Notes: a model not told the origin generated them from the sequence alone. Positions 45,301 to 54,902 are shown, counted from the stretch's first letter. The stretch: 64,000 bases of DNA from an uncultured Pseudomonadota bacterium (GCA_937864035.1 CALMIO010000002.1:62001-126000), one strand, 5' to 3'. A program made the numbers and translations.

Positions 45301-46149
45301 TTAAGCGCCACCGCGCAATTTTTCTTCTTGATCAGGGGTGCGTAGTCTCATTTCAAAGGTATGATTTTTGACCTGTCCAGTAAAATCCACTGTCTGTTCA
45401 AGGATGATAATTCTATCTTTTAAAATCTCCACCACTTCGCCGCCATTCGGTCCAATTTTAGTGCCTTTTTTAACCGTATAACCGCGCCCTTCGGCCGTTT
45501 CAACTAGAGCGGTTGCTGTATCGCCAGCCCCTAAAGTTGCGGCAAGCCTCAACTGCCCCAAAGTAAATCTTTCAAGCGGTGTCAGATTTTTTGACTTTTG
45601 AGTTTTTGGCGATAGATCAAATGGTCTAAATGGATCTGATTTGCCGGTAGGATCATAAATAAAGGCATCAGGTTCATTTAATACTTTAAGAGCGGCATCG
45701 GTTAACTGCTCCTTATCAAGCGCCAATCCTTCAAGACCTGTAATTATTAGGGTAGAATCAAGTTCTAATATTTGCCCAATGCCACCTCGACGATCTCCTT
45801 CTTCGCCAATGCGTGGAACATTGTTAACCAAAGTATAACTAAATCTTTTTTTTGTCGCGGGATCAACTGGCACAGATGCCATATACCACGGTATTAATTG
45901 CTCAAGAACAACTGGAAAAGTACCGTTGTGTTTGGAGCGATAATCATATACTGCCGCAATCAATTTTTTTCTCTCGGCCTCGCGAGGATCCGATTCAACT
46001 CTATCAATTTTAGCAAAAGCTTCACGGGCAATTTTAGGACGCTTTGGAGCAAAAATTTTGACAAAAAGCCACTGTGCTATAATCAATATCCAAACAATAA
46101 TTAAGGTGCGATGGGTTTTTGAAAGTTTTCCCCGCTTGCGTTTAGCCAT
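45301..46149 (-). CDS. PilP-like protein with pseudopilin-like segment
   Basis: A 282-residue inner-membrane-anchored protein. A single membrane segment (about 14-32) is followed by a stretch like the C-terminus of GspG-type pseudopilins (YDYRSKHNGTFPVVLEQL ... VPVDPATKKRFSYTL, 68-106). The end (about 162-270) resembles PilP, the type IV pilus alignment lipoprotein: FIYDPTGKSDPFRPF, LERFTLGQLRLAATL, GYTVKKGTKIGPNGGEVVEI. In pilus systems PilP links the inner-membrane PilMNO platform to the PilQ secretin. No other pil gene is adjacent, so an orphan role is likely. Confidence 0.7.
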   Translation of the reverse strand: MAKRKRGKLSKTHRTLIIVWILIIAQWLFVKIFAPKRPKIAREAFAKIDRVESDPREAERKKLIAAVYDYRSKHNGTFPVVLEQLIPWYMASVPVDPATKKRFSYTLVNNVPRIGEEGDRRGGIGQILELDSTLIITGLEGLALDKEQLTDAALKVLNEPDAFIYDPTGKSDPFRPFDLSPKTQKSKNLTPLERFTLGQLRLAATLGAGDTATALVETAEGRGYTVKKGTKIGPNGGEVVEILKDRIIILEQTVDFTGQVKNHTFEMRLRTPDQEEKLRGGA

Positions 46150-46483
46150 GAATATAGTGATCTAAAGAAGTTGAAGCATAATTGTATATTCAATCTTTTT
46201 TTTGCTCAATGGCAAGCAATAGCCTAAAGAACAAAATGGGTTATCCAAAGCAGTGTACCCTTTAAACATTTTTACGCACAAGCACCGAAAAACACTCACT
46301 ATATTATCCTTAGGTTATTCTCTTTCAGAAAACTGATTTAAATTTTGAGTTAGAAATCGCTTTAATAAAGGAGTTTTTTTCGGGGTAAGATGTTTATCGG
46401 CATATCGCTAACATTCAACCAAATACAAATAACCGAGTTCGCCAAAAATTTTCCCAGTAGTGATAAAACTATTTATGTTTTTG
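46150..46483. other. Gene-free stretch upstream of the PilP-like gene
   Basis: No open frame, RNA or clear terminator is recognised between the PilP-like gene start and the 3' end of tRNA-Pro. It should hold the promoter of the PilP-like gene on the minus strand, but no good hexamer pair was found. Confidence 0.4.
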
Positions 46484-46557
46484 TCGGGGTGATAGGATTT
46501 GAACCTACGGCCCCTAGTTCCCAAGACTAGTGCTCTACCAGGCTGAGCTACACCCCG
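46484..46557 (-). tRNA. tRNA-Pro (TGG)
   Basis: Minus-strand cloverleaf: acceptor CGGGGTG/CACCCCG with discriminator A, D arm GCTC-AGCCTGGTA-GAGC, anticodon arm CTAGT-CTTGGGA-ACTAG with anticodon TGG, T arm GTAGGTTCAAATCCTAT. It reads CCA codons. Confidence 0.96.
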
Positions 46558-46683
46558 CTTTTTTCTAAAATTAAAAGCTCAAACAGATTACAATAAATAA
46601 ATCCCTTTTGGTAGAGCAAGAGAATCTTTAAGTTTATATGGCTTCATTATCAAGAAAAATAAAAATTATTTAGAGCGACCCTT

Positions 46684-48249
46684 TTAACCATTGCCTTCGG
46701 CGTATTTCGCAATTCGATCAAGCACGCGATAGCTTAACGCCTCAGCCAAATGTTCGGATTTAATCTCCGAAGAATCGTTTAGCTCAGATATAGTTAAAGC
46801 AATTTTCAAAACTTTAAAATACGATCTAGCGCTCAAGGAGAGCTTTTGGGCCATCTGCTCAGCTAAATTTAAAGCTTTCCTCTCAAATCTAACAACTTTT
46901 TTTAATGCCTGATTGGTTAGACGAGAATTTAACGCTCCACGATGATCAATTTGGTTTTTTCTGATGGAAAAAATTTTAGAACATAAGAGATCTTTTGCTC
47001 CTTTGTTTTGAATATTAGAGGTGGATTCTTGAGTTAGAGTTGATATCGGCACAGATTCAAGCTCGACATGCAGATCTATTCGATCAAGGATCGGACCCGA
47101 TAATTTACGAAGATAATTTTTAATGGCAGAGCGAGAACACATGCAAGCTTCTTTACTTAAGGTATTAGAACCAAGTCGGCCACAAGGACATGGATTCATG
47201 GTGGCAATAAGTTGAAATTCTGCTGGATAAGTAACGGTGGATTTTGCTCTGGTAACAGTAACACTTCCTTGTTCAAGCGGTGCCCGCAACGCCTCAAGCG
47301 CATTTCTGCGGAATTCGGGAAATTCATCAAGAAACAAAACACCGCGATGAGCCAAGCTAATCTCCCCGGGTTTTGGAAAAGCTCCGCCACCAATCAATCC
47401 AACATCACTTACTATATGATGTGGCGCCCGAAACGGAGGCTCACCATCTAAAAGAGGGCGAATATTACTGCCAGCAACACTGTGTATCTTAACAACCTCT
47501 AACTTTTCCCGTTCGTTCAGACGGGGTAATAGCCCAGTAAAACGGCTTGCCAACATGCTTTTCCCGCACCCAGGAGGACCAATTAAAAGCACATTATGCC
47601 CGCCAGCCGCGGCTATAGTCAGTGCCCTTTTGGCCCTCTCTTGACCTAAGACTTCAGTAAAAAGATCTCCTCGAAAAGAATATTGGTCTCTTACTCCAGA
47701 TCTAACCTTGCTATCAATTTCAGCGGCAACTGGCAACTCGCCCACTCCTTTAAGATAAGCCGCTACCTCTGCAACACTGCGAGCTCCCCTGACAGTTAAT
47801 CCAGAAATCAAAGAAGCTTCTTCAATATTATCAAATGGCACTATAATTTCCCCAACACCAAGCTCTTTAGCAACAATAGCTGAAGATACAACTCCTCTAA
47901 CTGGACGAATCTCCCCATTTAAGGCTATTTCCCCAAATAAATGTCTTCCCTCAAGCGCTCCTGCAGGAATTACTTTGGCGGCGGCCAAGATACCAACCGT
48001 GATTGCCAGATCAAAACTGGAGCCTTCTTTTTTGAGTTCGGCGGGAGCAAGATTAATCAAGACTCTTCCCCTATGACAATAATTCAGAATTGATAAAGCA
48101 GATTGCACGCGATCGCGCGCCTCTTTGACAGCGTTATCACCCAAGCCAATAATTGAAAAATTAGGCTGTCCCCCGAAAAGACGAGCCTCAACCTCAATCG
48201 GTATAGCTCGCACCCCAACTACAATACTAGTAAAAGCTCTTGCTAACAT
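46684..48249 (-). CDS. comM: YifB/ComM family Mg-chelatase-like AAA+ ATPase
   Basis: In transforming bacteria ComM is a hexameric helicase that aids branch migration during DNA integration. The protein has 521 residues, the usual length. It shows GLGDNAVKEARDRVQSAL near residue 36-53, NLAPAELKKEGSSFDLA, Walker A GPPGCGKSM, Walker B VLFLDEFPEF, and the Cys cluster MNPCPCGRLG ... CMCSRSAI. The occurrence of comF in the same window supports, but does not prove, natural competence. Many non-competent bacteria also keep this gene. Confidence 0.94.
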   Translation of the reverse strand: MLARAFTSIVVGVRAIPIEVEARLFGGQPNFSIIGLGDNAVKEARDRVQSALSILNYCHRGRVLINLAPAELKKEGSSFDLAITVGILAAAKVIPAGALEGRHLFGEIALNGEIRPVRGVVSSAIVAKELGVGEIIVPFDNIEEASLISGLTVRGARSVAEVAAYLKGVGELPVAAEIDSKVRSGVRDQYSFRGDLFTEVLGQERAKRALTIAAAGGHNVLLIGPPGCGKSMLASRFTGLLPRLNEREKLEVVKIHSVAGSNIRPLLDGEPPFRAPHHIVSDVGLIGGGAFPKPGEISLAHRGVLFLDEFPEFRRNALEALRAPLEQGSVTVTRAKSTVTYPAEFQLIATMNPCPCGRLGSNTLSKEACMCSRSAIKNYLRKLSGPILDRIDLHVELESVPISTLTQESTSNIQNKGAKDLLCSKIFSIRKNQIDHRGALNSRLTNQALKKVVRFERKALNLAEQMAQKLSLSARSYFKVLKIALTISELNDSSEIKSEHLAEALSYRVLDRIAKYAEGNG

Positions 48250-48395
48250 ACATTTTATCTAAGAAGACGAGGTATCTTGCTTATCTAAAAGCATATAACG
48301 CTCCTCAATCCACACATAGATAATCGAAAAGATCTGTAAATTGTTTCCAGCTTGTTGCCTTGAGCGCTCAACCTGTAAAATATTATTCACAGTTT

Positions 48396-49679
48396 ATGAA
48401 AAAAACCTCTGTTTTATATAAAATAGCTATAGGCGCGTTGTTGCTAACGCTAGCTGAAACTCAAGATCTATATTCATTACCAAAACAAACATCAAAAACA
48501 AAAAAAGTTGAAGTTTCAAACAAAAATAAATCTTCGCCTAAAAAAAACAAAAACAATCTAACGACCTCTAAAAATAAAATTAACTCGAAAAAAAATCCGG
48601 TAAAACATCTCCCAAGAAGCTCTCAAATTATTATTAAAGTTGGCGGCATTAAAGCTACAATAGCCCCAAACCACAATCTAAGCAGTGATTTCGATTATCT
48701 TCTAGCGCTTAGCGGATTTGAAGCTGATTTTTCTCAAGCAACGACTTTAACCGCTCCCCTGCGATATTCAATACACTTTGTCGGAAAAGCTTCCGTTTCC
48801 AAAGAGCGCTCTTTCGAACTAAAGAATCACCCCATTTTTAAAAGTATAACTTTTGCCAGAGTAAGAGATGGCTTTTCCGTAATTTTGCCTATTAGGGAGG
48901 AATTAAATCTTGATTCAAAATGGGATCAGATCAAACAAACTCTCTTCATTACAAATTTGTCGAAAAATAGATCGGAATTTTCGGACCCTGCCGCAACTAC
49001 AACACATCAGCCAAAGCCAACCCTGCCTAAAGAAGATCTTCAATCAGCAAAATTTGGCGAAACGTCAATTATTACAGCGCGCCGATTGCATTTAGAAATC
49101 GAAAAAACAGACCCAATAAGAAACTCAGAAGAAAAATTAGATAAAATTTCAACAACCCAAACCGTTTTAGATGAAGACAAGCAAAATATCGCAAAACTAC
49201 CCATCTCAAATATCGAAGATTTTGTCGATCAAAAAACTAATCCTCAAAAATCACATAAGCTTACTTCAGAAACTTTCGAAAAAAATAATTACCAAAAAGA
49301 AAAGTTGCCTGATCAGATTATTCAAAATAAAAAAATCAATAAGATAGCTCCTACGCGTGCCTTAACAAAGATTGATTTTGAATATTCAAAAGAGAATAAA
49401 CCAATTGTCAAATTATATTTTAATTCTAAACCTTCGTTTAGTCTAAGCAAGCTCGATCAAGAAACGTATCGTCTGCAAATTGACAATTTCGATCTGGCCG
49501 AAGAACATCTCGCGCTACCATACTTTCCGCCATCTGATTTTATCGGTTTGACAACGGTTCTGGCAGAGCCTCTCTCCACGCCAGATCGCGGATTACAAAT
49601 AAGAATCGGGATAGATCGAGGAACTAATATTCAAGCCATACCAAAGGAAAATATGATTATAATCACCTTCGCAAAATAA
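48396..49679 (+). CDS. Secreted protein with AMIN-like domain(s)
   Basis: A 427-residue exported protein: signal peptide (MKKTSVLYKIAIGALLLTLAET), then a Lys/Asn-rich low-complexity stretch (about 30-75). An AMIN-like beta domain follows about 80-190 and another at the C-terminus (about 325-427, IDFEYSKENKPIVKLYFNSKP ... IIITFAK). AMIN domains bind peptidoglycan and occur in PilQ and AmiC. Here no secretin or amidase domain follows, so this is an accessory envelope protein. ATG at 48396 was preferred to the TTG at 48360, as it opens the signal peptide. Confidence 0.65.
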   Translation: MKKTSVLYKIAIGALLLTLAETQDLYSLPKQTSKTKKVEVSNKNKSSPKKNKNNLTTSKNKINSKKNPVKHLPRSSQIIIKVGGIKATIAPNHNLSSDFDYLLALSGFEADFSQATTLTAPLRYSIHFVGKASVSKERSFELKNHPIFKSITFARVRDGFSVILPIREELNLDSKWDQIKQTLFITNLSKNRSEFSDPAATTTHQPKPTLPKEDLQSAKFGETSIITARRLHLEIEKTDPIRNSEEKLDKISTTQTVLDEDKQNIAKLPISNIEDFVDQKTNPQKSHKLTSETFEKNNYQKEKLPDQIIQNKKINKIAPTRALTKIDFEYSKENKPIVKLYFNSKPSFSLSKLDQETYRLQIDNFDLAEEHLALPYFPPSDFIGLTTVLAEPLSTPDRGLQIRIGIDRGTNIQAIPKENMIIITFAK

Positions 49680-49719
49680 GTTGCTCTTGTTAATAAAAAT
49701 TGTAGAGAGCAAGAAATGA

Positions 49720-50226
49720 TTATAATAATTTAGCGTTGATTGAATCTAGTAATAAAGAAACCTCTGGGACTCTTTTCTCTTTAGGAATAAGCTCTAATGT
49801 TTCTCTGGCTTCTTTGTATTTTGTTAAACCAAATAAAGCTAAAGCTTGCCCGCAAAGCACCTCAAAATTAGCTCGCTTTCTCTCGAAAATAGATCGAAAA
49901 ATTGAAAGAGCCTGTTCGAAATTACCACAAGCAAGGTGAGTATTAGCTAATTCAAGTTTGGCTAAAAATCTCTGATGAGCGGTTCGTGCGAGCCTTTCTA
50001 AGGCCAAGGCGCTAGCATAAGCAAATTGAAGATCTTTTTTTTCTCGGCCATATCTTGCGAAAAAAAGATGACCACGAAACCAAAATGGTTTTTTAATGAG
50101 CTGAGATCTAACATAATAAGCGAACGCTTCGAGCCAATCATCACTAGCCCGCTTTAGCGACCAGCGAACGATCTCAGTTTTTATATTTAGCCAAGTATTT
50201 TGTAAATCTCTGATAAGAAACAACAT
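49720..50226 (-). CDS. TPR-repeat protein
   Basis: A 168-residue protein with about three tetratricopeptide-like helical pairs (FLAKLELANTHLACGNFEQALSIF, EVLCGQALALFGLTKYKEARETL). It has no clear signal peptide. It follows the small membrane protein gene by only 6 bases, so they form a pair. Its partners are unknown. Confidence 0.7.
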   Translation of the reverse strand: MLFLIRDLQNTWLNIKTEIVRWSLKRASDDWLEAFAYYVRSQLIKKPFWFRGHLFFARYGREKKDLQFAYASALALERLARTAHQRFLAKLELANTHLACGNFEQALSIFRSIFERKRANFEVLCGQALALFGLTKYKEARETLELIPKEKRVPEVSLLLDSINAKLL

Positions 50227-50232
50227 CAGATT

Positions 50233-50517
50233 TTAATGATCGCTAACTGTTTTCTTGCGCGAAATCCCAGCAGAATTATGTTCGGGCAAATCTTGTCTTT
50301 GACGCGGATCTATTTTGCCATCCCCAACTAGACTTTGAGCTGTTCGCATTTCAGCTATAGTAGCAGCTTTTTCAATCTCAGCTGTTGAATTGCTTAAATA
50401 TTCATCAACCCAAACAAGAAAAAGCGAAAAACAGATTGCCACCGTACCAGCAAGTGTCAACCAACGCCAAGCCAGAGCGTTTTCTTTGTTTATAGTTTGC
50501 GAATTCGCGTTTCCCAT
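50233..50517 (-). CDS. Small membrane protein
   Basis: A 94-residue protein with one membrane segment (WRWLTLAGTVAICFSLFLVW, about 16-35) and a polar, Lys/Gln-rich C-terminal tail (PRQRQDLPEHNSAG). The ATG at 50517 is preferred to an upstream start. It is followed by the TPR-protein gene with 6-base spacing. It shows no recognised family. Confidence 0.6.
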   Translation of the reverse strand: MGNANSQTINKENALAWRWLTLAGTVAICFSLFLVWVDEYLSNSTAEIEKAATIAEMRTAQSLVGDGKIDPRQRQDLPEHNSAGISRKKTVSDH

Positions 50518-50670
50518 AAAAATTATCCTGTCTTTATTAAGGTTATTGTAAGCTTCCGTAAAACAACTTGTCAATCCAGCGCCACAAAAGTTCTGCTGAC
50601 GAAATTAAAATTTTCGCATATATTTATAGAAAATAGGCATCTTAAAATATCGATAAACATCTCTCAATTT

Positions 50671-51228
50671 ATGATGTTCAGCAACGAAGATATCAAAAAC
50701 GCCATAAAAACCGGCGAGCTGTCAATCGAGCCATACACGGAAAACTTGCTAAAAGGCTCTGGCTTGTCTCTTCATCTGGGCGAAACTCTTTTAAAACCTC
50801 TTGCGGAAGGCATTGTTGACGTTAAAAATAACCTGCTCCCGGAATACCAAGAGATCAAAATTACCATGGACAAACCATATTCGCTTATCCCGGGAGATTT
50901 TGTTCTCGGACACACTTATCAAAAAGTAACTGTTGGAGCTAAGCTTGGCTTTTTAATTGAAGGTCGCAGTACTCTAGCACGGGTTGGTTTAACAATTGTG
51001 CAAACTGCTATGATGGTCAATCCCGGGCACAAACAACGCTCAATTACCCTTGAATTCGCCAACCACGGCCCAAACACTATCTTGCTATATCCAAAGATGC
51101 GGATCGCGCGAGCCGCTATTTTTGAATTAAAAACCCCAAGCTCTATCGACTACGATCAAAATGGCAAATTTAAAGACCAAATAACCGTTGGTAAAGCAAT
51201 TTTTCGTGATGAATTTTTGGAAGAATAA
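50671..51228 (+). CDS. dcd: dCTP deaminase
   Basis: Converts dCTP to dUTP for thymidylate synthesis in the dUTPase-like trimer fold. The 185-residue product begins MMFSNEDIKNAIKTGELSIEP, then shows GSGLSLHLGE, GFLIEGRSTLARVGLTI and VNPGHKQRSITLEFANHG, where the Glu after the SITL strand is the expected catalytic residue. The two in-frame ATGs at 50671 and 50674 are the natural start; the frame stays open upstream but shows no dcd homology there. Confidence 0.92.
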   Translation: MMFSNEDIKNAIKTGELSIEPYTENLLKGSGLSLHLGETLLKPLAEGIVDVKNNLLPEYQEIKITMDKPYSLIPGDFVLGHTYQKVTVGAKLGFLIEGRSTLARVGLTIVQTAMMVNPGHKQRSITLEFANHGPNTILLYPKMRIARAAIFELKTPSSIDYDQNGKFKDQITVGKAIFRDEFLEE

Positions 51229-51256
51229 TCAAATTAAATTTTACTTGCTATTCCTT

Positions 51257-51637
51257 TTATTTAACAGATTTTTTTAAAAAAAATACCAAAACAGCGACTC
51301 CAACAAACAAAAATACTAAAGGCGCAAGCCAAGCAAAAAGCCCAATCCCTCCAAATTTTGGCAACGCCCTCAACTCTTCACCATACCTAGCGAAAAGATC
51401 TTCAAGAACCTTTGCTTTAGTTTTGCCGGAAGCCAAATCAGATTTAATCTGCTCCTTGAGCTCAATTGCTTTTGATGATTGGCAATCACGCAGAGAAACT
51501 CCCGGACAAAATGGACTCAGAGTATTAGTAGTAATTTCAAAAAAATCTCTTTGAGCATCGGCAAATAACAAACTAATTTCCCCAAAAGAGATCGATAAAA
51601 AAACAGAGAACAAAAATAGTTTAAGGGGTATATTCAT
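51257..51637 (-). CDS. ccmH: Cytochrome c maturation protein CcmH
   Basis: CcmH/CcmL handles apocytochrome c thiols during haem attachment in the periplasm. The 126-residue protein has a signal peptide (KLFLFSVFLSISFGEISLLFA), a two-cysteine loop CPGVSLRDC and a C-terminal membrane segment (GLFAWLAPLVFLFVGVAVLVFFL). The ATG at 51637 is chosen because AGAGGTG lies 6 bases upstream; the in-frame GTG at 51646 is part of that site. The cysteine spacing is unlike the usual LRCxxC, resembling variants from delta-like groups. Confidence 0.82.
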   Translation of the reverse strand: MNIPLKLFLFSVFLSISFGEISLLFADAQRDFFEITTNTLSPFCPGVSLRDCQSSKAIELKEQIKSDLASGKTKAKVLEDLFARYGEELRALPKFGGIGLFAWLAPLVFLFVGVAVLVFFLKKSVK

Positions 51638-51642
51638 AATAA

Positions 51643-52527
51643 TCACCTCTCATAAATCTCCCCAGCAACTCCGCCGGCAAACAAAAGACTACTCCACGCG
51701 TTAGGATCGTTTCGTAATAACGCGAAAGCATAACAAATCCTCTCCTTGCTATCTGTAGCGGAACTTACAATCTTACCGATGATCTCGCCGCTATCATTGC
51801 AAACCCTTTCATCAGCAGATATTTTATGAGAACAGTTGGCAAAACACAAAACTTTCAACACGCGAGGCGCTTCGCCAATAGCAGTTATTTTCTCTACCAC
51901 CTCTTGGCCAATATAACACCCTTTATTAAAAGCGATTGGCTCGCTCCAGCCGCCTTCGAGAAAAAGCGAACTTTCGTTGAGCTCGCTAGGAAAAGCTGGA
52001 CGTTTGTTTTTAATTCTCAAAAACTCAAATTCTTCAAATGTAATCGGAGAAGCACAAATTTGGCTCTTAAAGTCAAAATCAAAATCTGTCAAAATGTCTC
52101 TACCACCTGCTTCTGCTCGATCAATCGATAAACTCAAAAAACTAGTAGTACCACCGCCGCTCTCTTTAAGCAAAAACAATTCCTTCTCCAACTTGGATTC
52201 GCTCCCGTCTCTCTCTATAACATGAAACAATCTGTGCTCGGCAGATTTATCAAAAAATTCGACTCGATCGGCAACGACAAATTTCCGCAAAGAAGCGAAT
52301 GTCTTTTCTTTCTCACCTCCAACGGTGTAGACGATAAATTTATCTTCTTGCCTAACAACAACAAAGAGACCCTCCGTTCGTCCCTGAGCAGAAAGCGCAG
52401 CTGCTAGGCAATAATCACCAGTTTTAAGCAATTTAATATTATTGGTGAGTCTAGCGTTCAGATATCGTTCGGCATCTTTACCGATAACCCACCAAAGATG
52501 TAAAGGCTTTAACTCTATGTAACGCAT
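51643..52527 (-). CDS. ygfZ: YgfZ/GcvT-type folate-binding protein
   Basis: A 294-residue GcvT-fold protein that supports Fe-S cluster assembly, for example for MiaB. The signature KGCYIGQEVVEK is perfect for YgfZ (K-G-C-Y/F-x-G-Q-E). The N-terminus has LTNNIKLLKTGDYCLAA and the SAQGR loop for folate. Length is close to the family norm. It lies just upstream of ccmH in the same direction. It complements the suf genes at 4.5-11 kb. Confidence 0.92.
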   Translation of the reverse strand: MRYIELKPLHLWWVIGKDAERYLNARLTNNIKLLKTGDYCLAAALSAQGRTEGLFVVVRQEDKFIVYTVGGEKEKTFASLRKFVVADRVEFFDKSAEHRLFHVIERDGSESKLEKELFLLKESGGGTTSFLSLSIDRAEAGGRDILTDFDFDFKSQICASPITFEEFEFLRIKNKRPAFPSELNESSLFLEGGWSEPIAFNKGCYIGQEVVEKITAIGEAPRVLKVLCFANCSHKISADERVCNDSGEIIGKIVSSATDSKERICYAFALLRNDPNAWSSLLFAGGVAGEIYER

Positions 52528-52562
52528 GACAAGTAAAAGTTAAATTAAGAAGAACTGCTAAT

Positions 52563-53165
52563 TTATCTAATTAACTTACCGATGCGACCAAGGCTATCCC
52601 ACGACCAGTAGATAATCAACGCTTTGCCTTTAACTCGTTTAATATCTATAAAAGGATAATCCCAAAATCTAGAATCCTTTGAATTATCGCGATTATCTCC
52701 GAGTAAAAAAATTCTTCCTTCTGGTACTCTTTGAGCCGGAAACTCCCCTTCGGCAATACCGTTCAACTGCCATATCGCATAAGGCTCATCTTTGGCGACA
52801 CCGTTTACATACAGTTTTTTCCCCGTAACTTGCACCGTATCACCAGCGATCGCTACAACTCGCTTAATAAGATAATCAGCGGATTCATCCTTTAAAGTAT
52901 TTGGATCATCAGGCCTAGTAAACACAACAATATCGCCTCTTTTCGGAGGATCAAAATCAGCTAACCGAATGGAAGTAAATGGCAGATGAAGACCGTAGCT
53001 AAATTTAGATACTAAAATATGATCTCCTATTTGCAAAGTTGGAATCATAGAGCCGGAAGGGATTTTGAATGCTTGCACGACTTGATCGCGCAATAACAGA
53101 GCTAAGGCAACAATTACTAAGAGAGTTTTAAAAAATTCTCCGACTTCTTTTATCTTTGAACTCAT
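52563..53165 (-). CDS. lepB: Signal peptidase I
   Basis: Membrane-bound Ser-Lys peptidase that removes signal peptides at the outer face of the inner membrane. In 200 residues: one membrane segment (about 11-27), catalytic Ser39 in PSGSMIPTL, Lys101 in YLIKRVVAIAGD, and the box GDNRDNSKDSRFWD. A single N-terminal membrane segment and modest length are typical of non-enteric enzymes. It heads the lepB-ygfZ-ccmH run, separated by 35 bases. Confidence 0.96.
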   Translation of the reverse strand: MSSKIKEVGEFFKTLLVIVALALLLRDQVVQAFKIPSGSMIPTLQIGDHILVSKFSYGLHLPFTSIRLADFDPPKRGDIVVFTRPDDPNTLKDESADYLIKRVVAIAGDTVQVTGKKLYVNGVAKDEPYAIWQLNGIAEGEFPAQRVPEGRIFLLGDNRDNSKDSRFWDYPFIDIKRVKGKALIIYWSWDSLGRIGKLIR

Positions 53166-53285
53166 TGATCAATATTATTTTCAGCTTAAAACTTTTCATA
53201 ATACACGATAAACGTCTTTTAGCAATCACCCTTAAGGGTTTTAAGAAAATTTCAAGGGCATGATCGATAGAAGCTCCTTTCAATA

Positions 53286-53867
53286 CTATTTTTGACTTGC
53301 GATTTGATTTTTATTTATTACTTCCGAGATAAGGCGTTTCTCAAGCCGCTTTAAATCATCATCGCTCATAATTTGAAAAAAATCTTCTATTTCACCAGCT
53401 CGATCAATAATCACCGCGCGAGTTGAATGAGCGGCTGGCTCTTTGATCGATCCAAGCTTAAAAACATATTCAGACAAAGCAGTGATTGTATTCTTATCGC
53501 CGGTTAAAAAAAACCAATTCGCGCCAACTCCGTTTTTCTCAGCATATTTCCACAGCTCGCTCGGAGAATCGCGTTCTGGATCAACAGTAATCGAAACAAA
53601 CTGGATCAAATCAGTGTTAATGTTAATTGATTTTTTTACAATTAATAAACGTCTGTGTTGTAAAGGACAGATCGAAGGACAGGAGGCAAAAAAAAATGAA
53701 AGTACCGTTGTTTTACCCAACAGGTTTGTTTTAGTAAAAGGCTGATTATTTTGATCAATCAAATGAAATGGAGGAACTTGAGGCAAAGCGCCGCAAAACT
53801 CTCCCAAAAATAACTCAGTAATAACTGCCCCTAAAAATAAGCTCGCTAATAATCGCTTGGCATTCAC
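53286..53867 (-). CDS. SCO1/SenC copper chaperone
   Basis: A thioredoxin-like protein that delivers copper to cytochrome c oxidase subunit II. It has an N-terminal membrane anchor or signal (about 6-22), metal-binding Cys63 and Cys67 (FASCPSICPLQ) and His147 (AAHSTRAVIID). The start is GTG at 53867. It lies 22 bases after ctaB in the same direction, supporting a role in oxidase assembly. Confidence 0.92.
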   Translation of the reverse strand: MNAKRLLASLFLGAVITELFLGEFCGALPQVPPFHLIDQNNQPFTKTNLLGKTTVLSFFFASCPSICPLQHRRLLIVKKSININTDLIQFVSITVDPERDSPSELWKYAEKNGVGANWFFLTGDKNTITALSEYVFKLGSIKEPAAHSTRAVIIDRAGEIEDFFQIMSDDDLKRLEKRLISEVINKNQIASQK

Positions 53868-53889
53868 GATAAAAATACGGACTCAAAGT

Positions 53890-54747
53890 TTAAATAATTT
53901 TATAATCCAATACTAATAACACCAACAACACGGGTAGATAAATAACCGAAGCTCTCAACAAAGAGCGAGCAGAAATTGATATCCTCTTAAATGAGAGCCA
54001 ACAAACTGCCACTAACATTGCTCCGCTAACTAAGGCGCCACAAAGATATATTTCTCCACATATACCTCTAAAATAAGGAATCAAAGAAACTATCAAAAGT
54101 AAGATAGAAAAAAACAAAGAATGGGTTAATGTCTTACTCCCACTGGGATCAATCGAAGGCAACATTTTAAAGCCAGCCGCGCTATAATCATCCTTAAAGA
54201 TCCAAGCAATCGAATAAAAATGAGGAAACTGCCAGAGAAAAACTAAGGCGAATAAAAACCAACCTTCAAGCGCAATCTGCCCAGTAGCAGCTGTCCAACC
54301 ACCAAGCGCAGGAATCGCTCCGGGAAACGCACCGATAAAAGTATTAAGCCAAGTTACTCGCTTAAGAGGGGTATATACTAACACATATAAAAAAACCGTT
54401 AACAGAGAGAGAAAGCCGGTTAACAGATTGATCTTTGCCGCCAACAAGGTCACACCAGCGACAACTAAAATCAAACCAAACGCTAGGGCGTTATTTGGCT
54501 CTATCCTGCCAACTACCAAAGCCCGCTTTGCCGTTCTCGACATTAAGGCATCTATGTCCCGCTCGATATAATTATTTAACGTTGACGCGCCAGAGGAGCT
54601 AAGCGAAGTGCCAAGTAGAGTTACAAAAAGTCCCATGTCCCAAAAACTTCCACCGTTTCCCATAAAAAAACCAACAGCGGTTGTTACCAAAATCAACCCT
54701 GTAATTCTAGGTTTTGTTAACTCTATGTATCCAGCAAAATTTCCCAT
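53890..54747 (-). CDS. ctaB: Protohaem IX farnesyltransferase
   Basis: Converts haem b to haem o for cytochrome oxidases in the inner membrane. The 285-residue protein has about nine hydrophobic segments and the UbiA-type Asp motif LNNYIERDIDALMSRTAKRAL. HFYSIAWIFKDDYSAAGFKMLP near residue 180 is the second Asp motif region. Together with the SCO1 gene it indicates haem-copper oxidase assembly, so the organism respires oxygen. Confidence 0.95.
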   Translation of the reverse strand: MGNFAGYIELTKPRITGLILVTTAVGFFMGNGGSFWDMGLFVTLLGTSLSSSGASTLNNYIERDIDALMSRTAKRALVVGRIEPNNALAFGLILVVAGVTLLAAKINLLTGFLSLLTVFLYVLVYTPLKRVTWLNTFIGAFPGAIPALGGWTAATGQIALEGWFLFALVFLWQFPHFYSIAWIFKDDYSAAGFKMLPSIDPSGSKTLTHSLFFSILLLIVSLIPYFRGICGEIYLCGALVSGAMLVAVCWLSFKRISISARSLLRASVIYLPVLLVLLVLDYKII

Positions 54748-54902
54748 TTATTAAACTTTCGAAAAAATATTCATCTATGAGTATAGAAAAGTTTGTTTAT
54801 ATAGTAAATCGCTCAGAAAAGAGAATTTTTGTTTTTTTGATCAAAATATGATATGATAATTTTTTGGATTTTTAAATAATTTAATATTGTAAAGGTTTTC
54901 CC

